18,589 nt of DNA. Source: Bacteroidota bacterium (GTDB lineage Bacteria; Bacteroidota; Bacteroidia; Chitinophagales; Chitinophagaceae). The position numbers and the translations under genes are program-made. This document shows positions 7,007-13,511 of this stretch, one piece after another. The stretch covers positions 1-18,589 of the forward strand of contig JAFAGR010000079.1 of NCBI GenBank assembly GCA_023422565.1, given 5' to 3'. Every line of letters starts with the position of its first letter. Position 1 is the stretch's first letter. The notes under the pieces are model-generated. The model was not told the DNA's origin, did not search any database, and worked only from the letters and a program-made list of their open reading frames with translations.

Positions 7007-7645
7007 TTACCGGTTCCCAAAAATCAGGCTTCCTATCCTCACCATATTACTACCTTCCTCGATCGCGATCTTGTAATCGTTGCTCATTCCCATACTCAGT
7101 ATTTCAAAAGAAGGGTTGTTCGATTTCATCTTATCGAACATGTTTTTCAGGGAACTAAACTCATTGCGAAGTACCTGCTCTTCTTCGGAGAAACTCGCCA
7201 TACCCATCAATCCACGGATATCAAGGAAGTCATATTCACTAATGATTACTTCATTTAACTCGGCTTCGTTAAAGCCAAACTTGGTTTCCTCCGCTGCAAT
7301 ATGTACCTGGAGCAGGCAGGATATTTTGCGTTCCAGTTTTTTACCTTGTTTCTGAAGTTCTTTCAGAAGTTTTATTGAATCAACGCCATGTACAAGGTGG
7401 ATAAAGGGAGCGATGTACTTCACCTTATTACTTTGAAGATGGCCTATGAAATGCCAGCGGATATCTTTAGGAAGCGCTTCGTGTTTCTCCAGCAGTTCCT
7501 GCACATAATTTTCTCCAAAGTCCCGCTGTCCTGCTTCATAAGCCTTCATTATGTCTCCGGCACTTTTGAACTTGCTCACTGCTACCAAATGCACTTTCTG
7601 CCCGAATTCACTGATCAGTTGCTTATAATTTTCTTGATTAAACAT
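7007..7645 (-). CDS. yggS: YggS family pyridoxal phosphate homeostasis protein
   Basis: PLP-binding protein thought to buffer the cofactor supply; no enzymatic reaction is established for the family. The 212 residues carry LVAVSKFK near residues 20-27, where the Lys at about 25 should form the PLP aldimine. They also carry FGENYVQELLEK, WHFIGHLQSNKVK and the phosphate-binding SMGMSNDYKIAIEEGSNMVR segment followed by RIGSLIFG. The protein is slightly shorter than E. coli YggS at the N-terminus, as in many relatives. The ATG at 7645 lies 70 bases from the divergent lipoprotein gene. A TAAATTTA sequence at 7656-7663 is a near match to the -7 consensus. The window also encodes a PLP enzyme (ornithine aminotransferase), but at a distance. 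Confidence 0.93.
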   Translation of the reverse strand: MFNQENYKQLISEFGQKVHLVAVSKFKSAGDIMKAYEAGQRDFGENYVQELLEKHEALPKDIRWHFIGHLQSNKVKYIAPFIHLVHGVDSIKLLKELQKQGKKLERKISCLLQVHIAAEETKFGFNEAELNEVIISEYDFLDIRGLMGMASFSEEEQVLRNEFSSLKNMFDKMKSNNPSFEILSMGMSNDYKIAIEEGSNMVRIGSLIFGNR

Positions 7646-7715
7646 AATGTGAAAGTAAATTTAAAACCTGCAATCTTCATGCAGATTTTCTGAAATTGCG
7701 AACAAATGATTTTAT

Positions 7716-8369
7716 ATGGTAAAGATCTTAATTGGGCTTTTAATTATTTTTTCTGTTTCATCTTGTTCATCCACATATTTCAACACGGCAAATGATCTGA
7801 GAAAAGTGAATGGTGCGGTGCTAAAGAAAGATGGAACGGAAATTTTAGGGGATGTTTCTTTTCGAAGCTTCGGTGGCAGCCAGACTGCCGTGACTATCGT
7901 TCCGTCAGATTCAAAAGAGAAACTGCGTATAGCCCTAACCGATATCGAAAGGATGGAGATACGCGGCGTTGAGTATGTGCCGGGAAGAATAAGCGATGGA
8001 GGCGCGAGGCTTGTATTTCTAAAGCCCATATCAAGGACCGATTCAAAACTGAAACTTTATGAATTTTATGAGCAGGATCGCCGTACCGAACGAAATTATC
8101 GTGGGGAGACTTTTACCAGAAGAGAAGATAAATATACTTACTACCTCGAAGTTCCCGGCCATCGCATGCAGGAAGCCTTATGGGATATTTCGGGGCGGCG
8201 ACTGGTTCCTAATTTCGATGAAAAGATGAGTGAGGTGGTGAAAGATTGTAAACCGCTTGCAGAAAAGATCCGCAACAAAGAGAAAGGATACTTCTATGCA
8301 CAGATATCAGCCCGCGACAGGGTGGAGGTGATGCAGCGGATCATTAATGAGTATAACAGATGTGAATGA
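7716..8369 (+). CDS. Lipoprotein of unknown function
   Basis: I do not recognise a named family. Residues 1-17 form a lipoprotein signal peptide: a charged start, a hydrophobic run (ILIGLLIIF) and the lipobox VSSC with Cys17 as the probable lipidation site, so it is likely anchored to a membrane facing the periplasm or the surface. The next part (about 28-110) looks beta-rich, with a section reading KVNGAVLKKDGTEILGDVSF and conserved-looking IERMEIRGVEYVPG. Residues about 115-150 are rich in charged and Tyr residues. The C-terminal third contains DCKPLAEKIRNKEKGYF and ends in RVEVMQRIINEYNRCE, a helical segment resembling the tail of other uncharacterised Bacteroidota secreted proteins. Codon use and GC look like the neighbours. 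Transcription seems to end at the hairpin 8514-8546. Confidence 0.8.
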   Translation: MVKILIGLLIIFSVSSCSSTYFNTANDLRKVNGAVLKKDGTEILGDVSFRSFGGSQTAVTIVPSDSKEKLRIALTDIERMEIRGVEYVPGRISDGGARLVFLKPISRTDSKLKLYEFYEQDRRTERNYRGETFTRREDKYTYYLEVPGHRMQEALWDISGRRLVPNFDEKMSEVVKDCKPLAEKIRNKEKGYFYAQISARDRVEVMQRIINEYNRCE

Positions 8370-8400
8370 TTCGGCAATTCGGTGATTTGGAGATTTGATA
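8369..8400. repeat. Degenerate 8-base tandem repeat after a stop codon
   Basis: Four consecutive octamers ATTCGGCA, ATTCGGTG, ATTTGGAG and ATTTGATA start in the TGA stop codon of the lipoprotein gene. They look like a short degenerate tandem array of the kind found between genes in Bacteroidota. The rest of the 8370-8564 gap holds a promoter-like box and a terminator. Confidence 0.5.
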
Positions 8401-8462
8401 ATCGTTATTAGGGATAAAAGTCCTCCTAAATTTATTAACGAGACTCTCAACGGGATTTAAAA

Positions 8463-8470
8463 TATCTTTG
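8463..8470 (+). promoter_or_regulatory. Orphan -7 box pointing at the terminator
   Basis: TATCTTTG followed by CA is an exact TAnnTTTG match on the plus strand, lying between two convergent genes with no reading frame downstream before the hairpin at 8514-8546. A transcript from it would be about 70 bases long. No TTTG at -33 distance was seen. Confidence 0.4.
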
Positions 8471-8513
8471 CAGAAACTATTCGTCTGCCGCGCTTAATAA
8501 ATTCTTTCAAATA

Positions 8514-8546
8514 AAAAAGCCCGCAATGTAAAATCGTGGGCTTTTT
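8514..8546. terminator. Bidirectional rho-independent terminator
   Basis: AAAAAGCCCGC (8514-8524) pairs with GTGGGCTTTTT (8536-8546), with one G-T pair, around an 11-base loop. A-tract and T-tract flank the stem, so it can stop the plus-strand lipoprotein transcript and the minus-strand acyl-CoA dehydrogenase transcript. Confidence 0.85.
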
Positions 8547-8564
8547 GCGATTATCGACTTCCGA

Positions 8565-9719
8565 TTATTTTAGAATCGTTCTGCTAATTACTATTCTCTG
8601 CACTTCACTGGTGCCTTCATATATCTGTGTGATCTTCGCATCGCGCATCAGGCGTTCAACATGATATTCTTTCACGAAGCCATAGCCGCCGTGAATTTGC
8701 ACAGCTTCGGTGGCTGTCCACATCGCGGTTTCGCTGCTGAAAACTTTTGCCATTGAACTGCTGAGTGTATAATCCAAATGCTGGTCTTTTTCCCACGCAG
8801 CTCTTAAACATAGCAACCTTGACGCCTCAATTTTTGTGGCCATGTCTGCGAGCTTGAATTGGATGATTTGGTGGTTCATGATCTCCGTACCAAAGGCTTT
8901 GCGTTCCTTGCTGTACGCTTTAGCCAGTTCATAAGCACCGCTGGCAATACCAAGCGCTTGTGAAGCGATGCCGATCCTTCCGCCGGCCAATGTTTTCATG
9001 GCGAACTTGAAACCGAAACCATCTTCACCGATGCGGTTCTCTTTAGGAACCTTTACATCATTGAAAAGGATAGTGTGCGTATCACTTCCCCTGATACCAA
9101 GCTTATTTTCCTTCGCGCCCACTACTACGCCGGGCCAGTTTTTTTCAACGATAAATGCATTGATGCCACGGCTTCCTTTTGCAGGATCGGTTTGTGCAAT
9201 TACCAGATAAACACTTGCGCTGTTACCATTGGTGATCCAGTTTTTTGTGCCATTCAATAGATAATGATCGCCTTTATCTTCTGCAGTTGTTCTTTGCGAA
9301 GTAGCATCGCTTCCCGCTTCAGGCTCACTCAATAAAAACGCGCCGATGTATAATTCGTTATCCTTCTTTCCCTGCGCAAGCGGCGTCAGGTATTTCACTT
9401 TTTGTTCCTCAGAGCCATATTCCTGCAAACCATAACAAACCAGACTGTTGTTCACGCTCATACAAACACTCACGCTGGCATCCACCTTGCTGATCTCTTC
9501 CATGGCCAGTACGTAGCTTATCGTATCCATCCCGCTTCCGCCATATTCAGGCTTCACCATCATTCCCATAAAACCCAGTTCAGCAAGTTTTTTTATCTGC
9601 TCTTTCGGAAAAGTCTGATTTTCGTCGCGCTCTATAACGCCCGGCAGACAATCATTTTGTGCGAAATCGCGGGCTGCCTGTTGTATCATTAAATGTTCTT
9701 CGGAAAGTTGAAATTGCAT
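8565..9719 (-). CDS. Acyl-CoA dehydrogenase (short/branched-chain type)
   Basis: FAD enzyme that makes the 2,3-double bond in acyl-CoA during fatty-acid or branched-chain amino-acid breakdown and passes electrons to ETF. The sequence has FLLSEPEAGSDA and TKNWITNG (flavin and substrate contacts), RIGIASQALGIASGAYELA, KAFGTEIMNHQIIQFKLADM, and the catalytic QIYEGTSEVQR near the C-terminus, where Glu is the expected base, as in butyryl-CoA dehydrogenases. From ATG 9719 it is 384 aa, the usual length. The open frame extends to a GTG at 9740, but that GTG overlaps a TATTTTTG -7 box, so ATG 9719 (MQFQLSEEH) is preferred. The electron acceptors etfB-etfA are encoded at 15025-16762 in the same window. 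Chain-length preference cannot be read from the sequence. Confidence 0.95.
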   Translation of the reverse strand: MQFQLSEEHLMIQQAARDFAQNDCLPGVIERDENQTFPKEQIKKLAELGFMGMMVKPEYGGSGMDTISYVLAMEEISKVDASVSVCMSVNNSLVCYGLQEYGSEEQKVKYLTPLAQGKKDNELYIGAFLLSEPEAGSDATSQRTTAEDKGDHYLLNGTKNWITNGNSASVYLVIAQTDPAKGSRGINAFIVEKNWPGVVVGAKENKLGIRGSDTHTILFNDVKVPKENRIGEDGFGFKFAMKTLAGGRIGIASQALGIASGAYELAKAYSKERKAFGTEIMNHQIIQFKLADMATKIEASRLLCLRAAWEKDQHLDYTLSSSMAKVFSSETAMWTATEAVQIHGGYGFVKEYHVERLMRDAKITQIYEGTSEVQRIVISRTILK

Positions 9720-9739
9720 AAGCTGGTTTTTTGAGGCCA

Positions 9740-9747
9740 CAAAAATA
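9740..9747 (-). promoter_or_regulatory. -7 box for the acyl-CoA dehydrogenase gene
   Basis: The minus strand reads TATTTTTG, matching TAnnTTTG, ending 20 bases before ATG 9719. It would give a leader of about 14 bases. A -33 TTTG at the usual distance is not obvious. Confidence 0.4.
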
Positions 9748-9838
9748 AGGTTTGAAAGGCAAAGTGACGGGTGGCGTCGGCAATTTTACGCTACTTTGTT
9801 TATCTGTTATCTTTAGGGCGAATAAAATCAACATCATA

Positions 9839-10837
9839 GTGCCGGCACAGGCTTCCCTGCAGAATCTTAAGGTTCAAAAAATAATCGCGGTCATTTCAAT
9901 CGTGCTCTTTAGCGTAAAGATCTGGGCATGGTACATTACAAATTCCGTTGCTGTATTAACGGATGCGCTCGAGAGTATTGTGAATGTGGCTGCGGGGCTG
10001 TTTGGCGTTTTCAGCCTTTGGGGGTCTGCCCGGCCCAGAGATTTCGAACATCCTTACGGGCATGGAAAAGTTGAATTTATTTCCGCGGCCATAGAAGGTA
10101 CACTGATATTTATCGCAGGCATTTTTATCATTTTCACGGCTGTGAAAAGTCTTTACCAGCCGGCTGATGTGGTAAAGATCGATGTCGGCTTAATTCTGCT
10201 CAGTGCTTCTGCAGTCATCAATTTGATCGCCGGAAAAATTTGCGTGAGTGTTGGCAGGAAGAATAATTCACTTGCGTTGATAGCAAGCGGTAAGCATTTA
10301 ATCACGGATGTTTATACCACTATAGGAATTTTAGCCGGGCTCGTACTCTTGTACTTCACAAAATTGATGTGGATAGACAGTGTGGTGGCGATCATTTTTG
10401 CGGTTATTATTTTGATTACAGGATATAAAATAATACGAACCTCTGTTGCAGGAATTATGGATGAAGCCGACGAAAGGTTGCTTAATAATATGGCGGAAAA
10501 ATTCCAGGCAAGCCGAAAGCCCGACTGGATTGATCTCCACAACCTGCGAGTGATCAAGTACGGGGCAACCTTGCATTTAGACTGTCACATGACTGTTCCC
10601 TGGTATTATAATGTGGTTGAAGCGCACCGCGTGGTAGATGAATTGAGTGAACTCGTCAGAAACAATTACGGCCAGTCAATGGAACTGTTCGTTCATTCCG
10701 ATGCGTGTATGGAATTTTCCTGCAGAATATGCACTTTGGAAAATTGCACGGTGAGGCAACATGAGTTTGAAAGGCTTGTTACCTGGACGATCAATACCAT
10801 GTCAGAAAACAACAAACATAATGTACACACCAACTGA
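9839..10837 (+). CDS. Cation diffusion facilitator (CDF) metal transporter with Cys-rich C-terminus
   Basis: Proton-coupled efflux of a divalent metal (Zn, Fe, Co or similar) from the cytoplasm. About six membrane helices are visible. Likely metal-site residues are Asp42 in TDALES (helix 2) and His153/Asp157 in GKHLITDVY (helix 5). RPRDFEHPYGHGKVEF between helices 2 and 3 is a CDF hallmark, and a cytoplasmic domain (HNLRVIKYGATLHLDCHMTV) follows. The tail carries Cys290, 295, 298 and 303 (DACMEFSCRICTLENC), a possible additional metal site. The open frame extends to a TTG at 9752, but family members start about 14 residues before IIAVISIVLF, so GTG 9839 (332 aa) is chosen. It is divergent from the acyl-CoA dehydrogenase and overlaps the methyltransferase gene by 17 bases. 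Confidence 0.9.
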   Translation: MPAQASLQNLKVQKIIAVISIVLFSVKIWAWYITNSVAVLTDALESIVNVAAGLFGVFSLWGSARPRDFEHPYGHGKVEFISAAIEGTLIFIAGIFIIFTAVKSLYQPADVVKIDVGLILLSASAVINLIAGKICVSVGRKNNSLALIASGKHLITDVYTTIGILAGLVLLYFTKLMWIDSVVAIIFAVIILITGYKIIRTSVAGIMDEADERLLNNMAEKFQASRKPDWIDLHNLRVIKYGATLHLDCHMTVPWYYNVVEAHRVVDELSELVRNNYGQSMELFVHSDACMEFSCRICTLENCTVRQHEFERLVTWTINTMSENNKHNVHTN

Positions 10838-11411
10838 TTTGAGCGAAGAATATTGGAACGAACGATACAAACTGAACGAGACCGGTTGGGATATTGGATA
10901 TGCTGCCCCTGCACTGATGGAGTATTGTTCGAAATTAAAGGATAAGCATATTGCGATCCTGGTTCCCGGATGCGGCTACGGCCATGAGGTGGTGGAATTG
11001 ATATCGATGGGCTTTGATAATATTACTGTGATCGATCTCTCAACGGAAGCACTTAATGCGCTAAGGCAGAAGGTGGGCGAGAAAGCGAAACTTATTCACG
11101 GAAACTTTTTTGACCACCAGGGGCAATATGACCTGATCATTGAGCAAACTTTTTTCTGCGCGCTTGATCCTTCTATGCGAAAAAAATATGCAGAGCACAT
11201 GGGGAGGTTGCTTAAGCCGGGAGGAAAATTGATGGGCGTGCTATTCAACCGGCAGTTTGAAGGTGGACCGCCATTTGGCGGGGACATCTTGGAATACGAA
11301 AACTTGTTTTCTCCACTTTTTGAAATTTTAAATTTAGCGCCCTGTTATAATTCGATCAAGCCGAGAGAAGGCTCGGAGGTGTTTGTTGAATTAAAAAGTA
11401 AAGAGAAATAA
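10821..11411 (+). CDS. Thiopurine methyltransferase-family SAM-dependent methyltransferase
   Basis: Predicted to transfer a methyl group from S-adenosylmethionine to a small, probably thiol-type or halide/metalloid-type acceptor; the substrate is not known. YWNERYKLNETGWDIGYAAPAL is the characteristic TPMT-family N-terminus, followed by SAM motif I VPGCGYGHEV, the acidic VIDLSTEAL at the end of strand 2, and IEQTFFCALDPSMRKKY, a strong TPMT-family signature. Start ATG 10821 (MYTPTDLSEEYW, 196 aa) gives the usual family length; the frame extends to a TTG at 10761 inside the transporter gene, which is unlikely. The overlap with the CDF gene (stop 10835-10837) points to translational coupling and perhaps a shared role in metal or toxic compound handling, which is inference. 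Confidence 0.9.
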   Translation: MYTPTDLSEEYWNERYKLNETGWDIGYAAPALMEYCSKLKDKHIAILVPGCGYGHEVVELISMGFDNITVIDLSTEALNALRQKVGEKAKLIHGNFFDHQGQYDLIIEQTFFCALDPSMRKKYAEHMGRLLKPGGKLMGVLFNRQFEGGPPFGGDILEYENLFSPLFEILNLAPCYNSIKPREGSEVFVELKSKEK

Positions 11412-11412
11412 G

Positions 11413-11446
11413 GGTTTGGTTTTGAGTTATGGGTTATGAGTTCCGG
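11413..11446. repeat. Dispersed GAGTTATG spacer repeat, copy c
   Basis: GGTTTGGTTTTGAGTTATGG, then GTTATGAGTTCCGGGG, starts two bases after the methyltransferase stop codon. It has the same orientation relative to the upstream gene as copy b behind yggS. The rest of the 11412-11501 gap shows no gene or clear terminator. Confidence 0.55.
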
Positions 11447-11501
11447 GGAAAGGGTACAGGTTATACGGTAAAGACATAGTGTATGCGTTTCAGCACAACC
11501 T

Positions 11502-12128
11502 TTACATTTTCAGAATAGCATTTGCAAGACCGATTGCCACAAGCACCGCCGCTGCGGCTATAGAAATTGCTCTTATTGCTCCCCACCAGGGGTTTAAGCC
11601 ATTTGTTTTATCTCTTATATAGCCAAAAGTCAGCAAAGCAATGCTACTAACTACCAAGGATACCCGAAAACCTTCAGTACTGTCGGCAGACAAATAGAAG
11701 CATAAGGCGGGCATTAATCCGCCCGCCAGGAATGCCAGCGCAGTAACCAACACCCTGCTAAGCGGAACAATTTCCTGTTCCATGTTCTTTGGCTTCGATT
11801 GTTCTTTTAGCCATTCCTGCTCTGCCATACCGATTTGTTCAGAGGTTAAGCCCAGGTTCGTTAACAGCCTTTTTGTTCTATTCCATTCTTTTAATGAGTT
11901 TTCGGGAGTATCATGCAGTTGATCATGCCTTGAGAAAAAACTTCCGGCGGCCATTACAAAAGCAACAGAGATCGTCACTACGAGACATGCGAGCGCGATG
12001 TTCCCGTTCTCAAAATTCGCGAACCATAAGCCTGCCGCAAGCGCAAGGGAAACAGTGAGCGCATCGGTAACTCCTGAAGAAAAGCTTTCGAGGTGGGCAA
12101 CTATCGGTATCTCTTTTTGTATCTTCAT
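11502..12128 (-). CDS. VIT1/CCC1-family (DUF125-like) membrane protein, divergent
   Basis: Family members transport iron or manganese across a membrane. This 208-residue protein begins with a short polar N-terminus, then SSGVTDALTVSLALAAGLW, which aligns by appearance with the family's GxxDGxxxxxGxxxG start but carries TDA where DG is usual. It has about five hydrophobic helices: near 22-36, 45-63, 127-146, 155-170 and 185-205. The soluble stretch between helices 2 and 3 (about 65-120) ends EQEIVPLSRVLVTALAFLAGGLMPAL, a typical VIT1 region. Several of the acidic residues expected for the cytoplasmic metal-binding domain seem replaced (SRHDQLHDTPEN). ATG 12128 lies one base after the ornithine aminotransferase stop, so they are very probably co-transcribed. 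Family call fairly secure; metal transport is not proven. Confidence 0.7.
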   Translation of the reverse strand: MKIQKEIPIVAHLESFSSGVTDALTVSLALAAGLWFANFENGNIALACLVVTISVAFVMAAGSFFSRHDQLHDTPENSLKEWNRTKRLLTNLGLTSEQIGMAEQEWLKEQSKPKNMEQEIVPLSRVLVTALAFLAGGLMPALCFYLSADSTEGFRVSLVVSSIALLTFGYIRDKTNGLNPWWGAIRAISIAAAAVLVAIGLANAILKM

Positions 12129-12129
12129 T

Positions 12130-13365
12130 TCAACCTAATATCCGTAGGCTTTTTTCAATTATTGCAATTGCTTCATCAATTTCACTGCGGTTGATAAGGA
12201 GTGGTGGAGCCAGCCTTATTTTATCTCCGTGCGTAGGTTTTGCAAGCAGTCCGTTCTTCATCAGTTCAATGCAAAGGTCCCACGCCGCATCTTTATTTTT
12301 ATGGCTGATCACAATGGCGTTAAGAAGGCCTTTACCGCGGACCAGTTCAATCACCGGAGAATTTAGTGCGGTAAGTTTATCACGGAAATACTTTCCCATT
12401 TCTTCGGCATTTTCAGCCATGTTTTCTTCTTTCAAAACCCTGAGGGAGGCCATGGCAACCGCACAGGCCAGCGGGTTTCCTCCGTAAGTACTGCCATGTT
12501 CTCCGGGCTTTATGGTAAGCATGATCTCGTCGTCTGCAAGCACGGCACTCACCGGCAACATACCTCCACTCAATGCCTTGCCTAAAATAACTATATCCGG
12601 CCGAACACTTTCATGATCACAGGCGAGCATTTTACCCGTTCTGCAAAGTCCGCTTTGAATTTCATCGGCCACCATCAACACATTGTACCGGTCGCAAAGT
12701 TCGCGCACGCCTTTATAGTAACCTTCATCCGGAACTACCACACCTGCTTCACCCTGTACAGGTTCAAACATAAAGGCGCAAACATTTTCATCTTGCAGAG
12801 AACTTCCCAGTGCTTTCAAATCGTTGAAAGGGATCACCTTGTAGCCGGGGAGAAAAGGCCCATAATTGTTGGTTGCAGTGGGGTCTGTACTGAAACTGAT
12901 CACGCCAAGCGTTCGTCCGTGAAAATTATTGTTACACACAATTATTTTTGCCATTCCTTCGTCAATACCCTTTTTTTCATAGCCCCATTTGCGCGAAAGT
13001 TTAAGAGCGGTTTCCACGGCCTCCACTCCGGTGTTCATTGGCAAAACTTTATCATACCCAAAATAAGATGTAATGTATTTTTCATACTCGCCAAGTAAGT
13101 TGTTGTGGAAGGCGCGTGATGTCAGCGTGAGTTTTCTTGCCTGAGATATAAGCGCTTCAAGGATTTCCGGATGGCAGTGGCCCTGGTTCACTGCAGAATA
13201 TCCGCTTAAGAAATCAAAATATTTTTTCCCATCCACATCGAAACAAAAAATGCCTTCGCCTCTTTCCAACACTACCGGAAGAGGGTGATAGTTATGTGCG
13301 CCAAACTGATCTTCCAGATCGATAAAATATTGCGAGTTGCTTGTTGATGTGCCCGTGATTGACAT
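12130..13365 (-). CDS. rocD: Ornithine aminotransferase (ornithine-oxo-acid transaminase)
   Basis: PLP enzyme that moves the delta-amino group of ornithine to 2-oxoglutarate, giving glutamate-5-semialdehyde, which links arginine, proline and glutamate metabolism. Class III aminotransferase features: FDFLSGYSAVNQGHCHP (about 51-66), NTGVEAVETALKLSRKWGY (111-129), FHGRTLGVISFS, FEPVQGEAGV, ADEIQSGLCRTGK with cofactor-binding Asp234, and ILGKALSGGMLPVSA with the Schiff-base Lys at 263. GEHGSTYGGNPLACA completes the active site. The SGYSAVNQGHCHP and NTGVEAVET forms fit ornithine rather than acetylornithine aminotransferases. 411 aa is normal. ATG 13365; a TATCTTTG box lies about 130 bases upstream, just behind ispE. 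The VIT1-like gene follows after one base. Confidence 0.95.
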   Translation of the reverse strand: MSITGTSTSNSQYFIDLEDQFGAHNYHPLPVVLERGEGIFCFDVDGKKYFDFLSGYSAVNQGHCHPEILEALISQARKLTLTSRAFHNNLLGEYEKYITSYFGYDKVLPMNTGVEAVETALKLSRKWGYEKKGIDEGMAKIIVCNNNFHGRTLGVISFSTDPTATNNYGPFLPGYKVIPFNDLKALGSSLQDENVCAFMFEPVQGEAGVVVPDEGYYKGVRELCDRYNVLMVADEIQSGLCRTGKMLACDHESVRPDIVILGKALSGGMLPVSAVLADDEIMLTIKPGEHGSTYGGNPLACAVAMASLRVLKEENMAENAEEMGKYFRDKLTALNSPVIELVRGKGLLNAIVISHKNKDAAWDLCIELMKNGLLAKPTHGDKIRLAPPLLINRSEIDEAIAIIEKSLRILG

Positions 13366-13498
13366 ATTGATAAATTTACAGATTGAAACAAATAGAGAAC
13401 AAACCCGTAACCGGGTGAAGAAGAAAAATTACCCTCGATGGTTGAGCAGGTCAAGATTCGCCCTGAGAAAAGATATCGTGGTGTACGTGTTGATGCTG

Positions 13499-13506
13499 CA
13501 AAGATA
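13499..13506 (-). promoter_or_regulatory. -7 box likely driving ornithine aminotransferase
   Basis: The minus strand reads TATCTTTG then CA, an exact TAnnTTTG match just downstream of the ispE stop codon. It would give a leader of about 125 bases before the ATG at 13365. That leader contains a small hairpin, ACCCG/CGGGT at 13403-13416. A TAAATTTA near match at 13371-13378 is too close to the ATG to be the more likely choice. Confidence 0.5.
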
Positions 13507-13511
13507 AAACA

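Noticed and set aside
12613..13098. 161-codon plus-strand frame inside ornithine aminotransferase
   Set aside because: Antisense to the PLP-binding region of a complete enzyme; no family features.
13366..13511. Possible riboswitch or attenuator in the leader of ornithine aminotransferase
   Set aside because: Only a five-base-pair hairpin (13403-13416) was found; no known aptamer pattern or leader peptide was seen.
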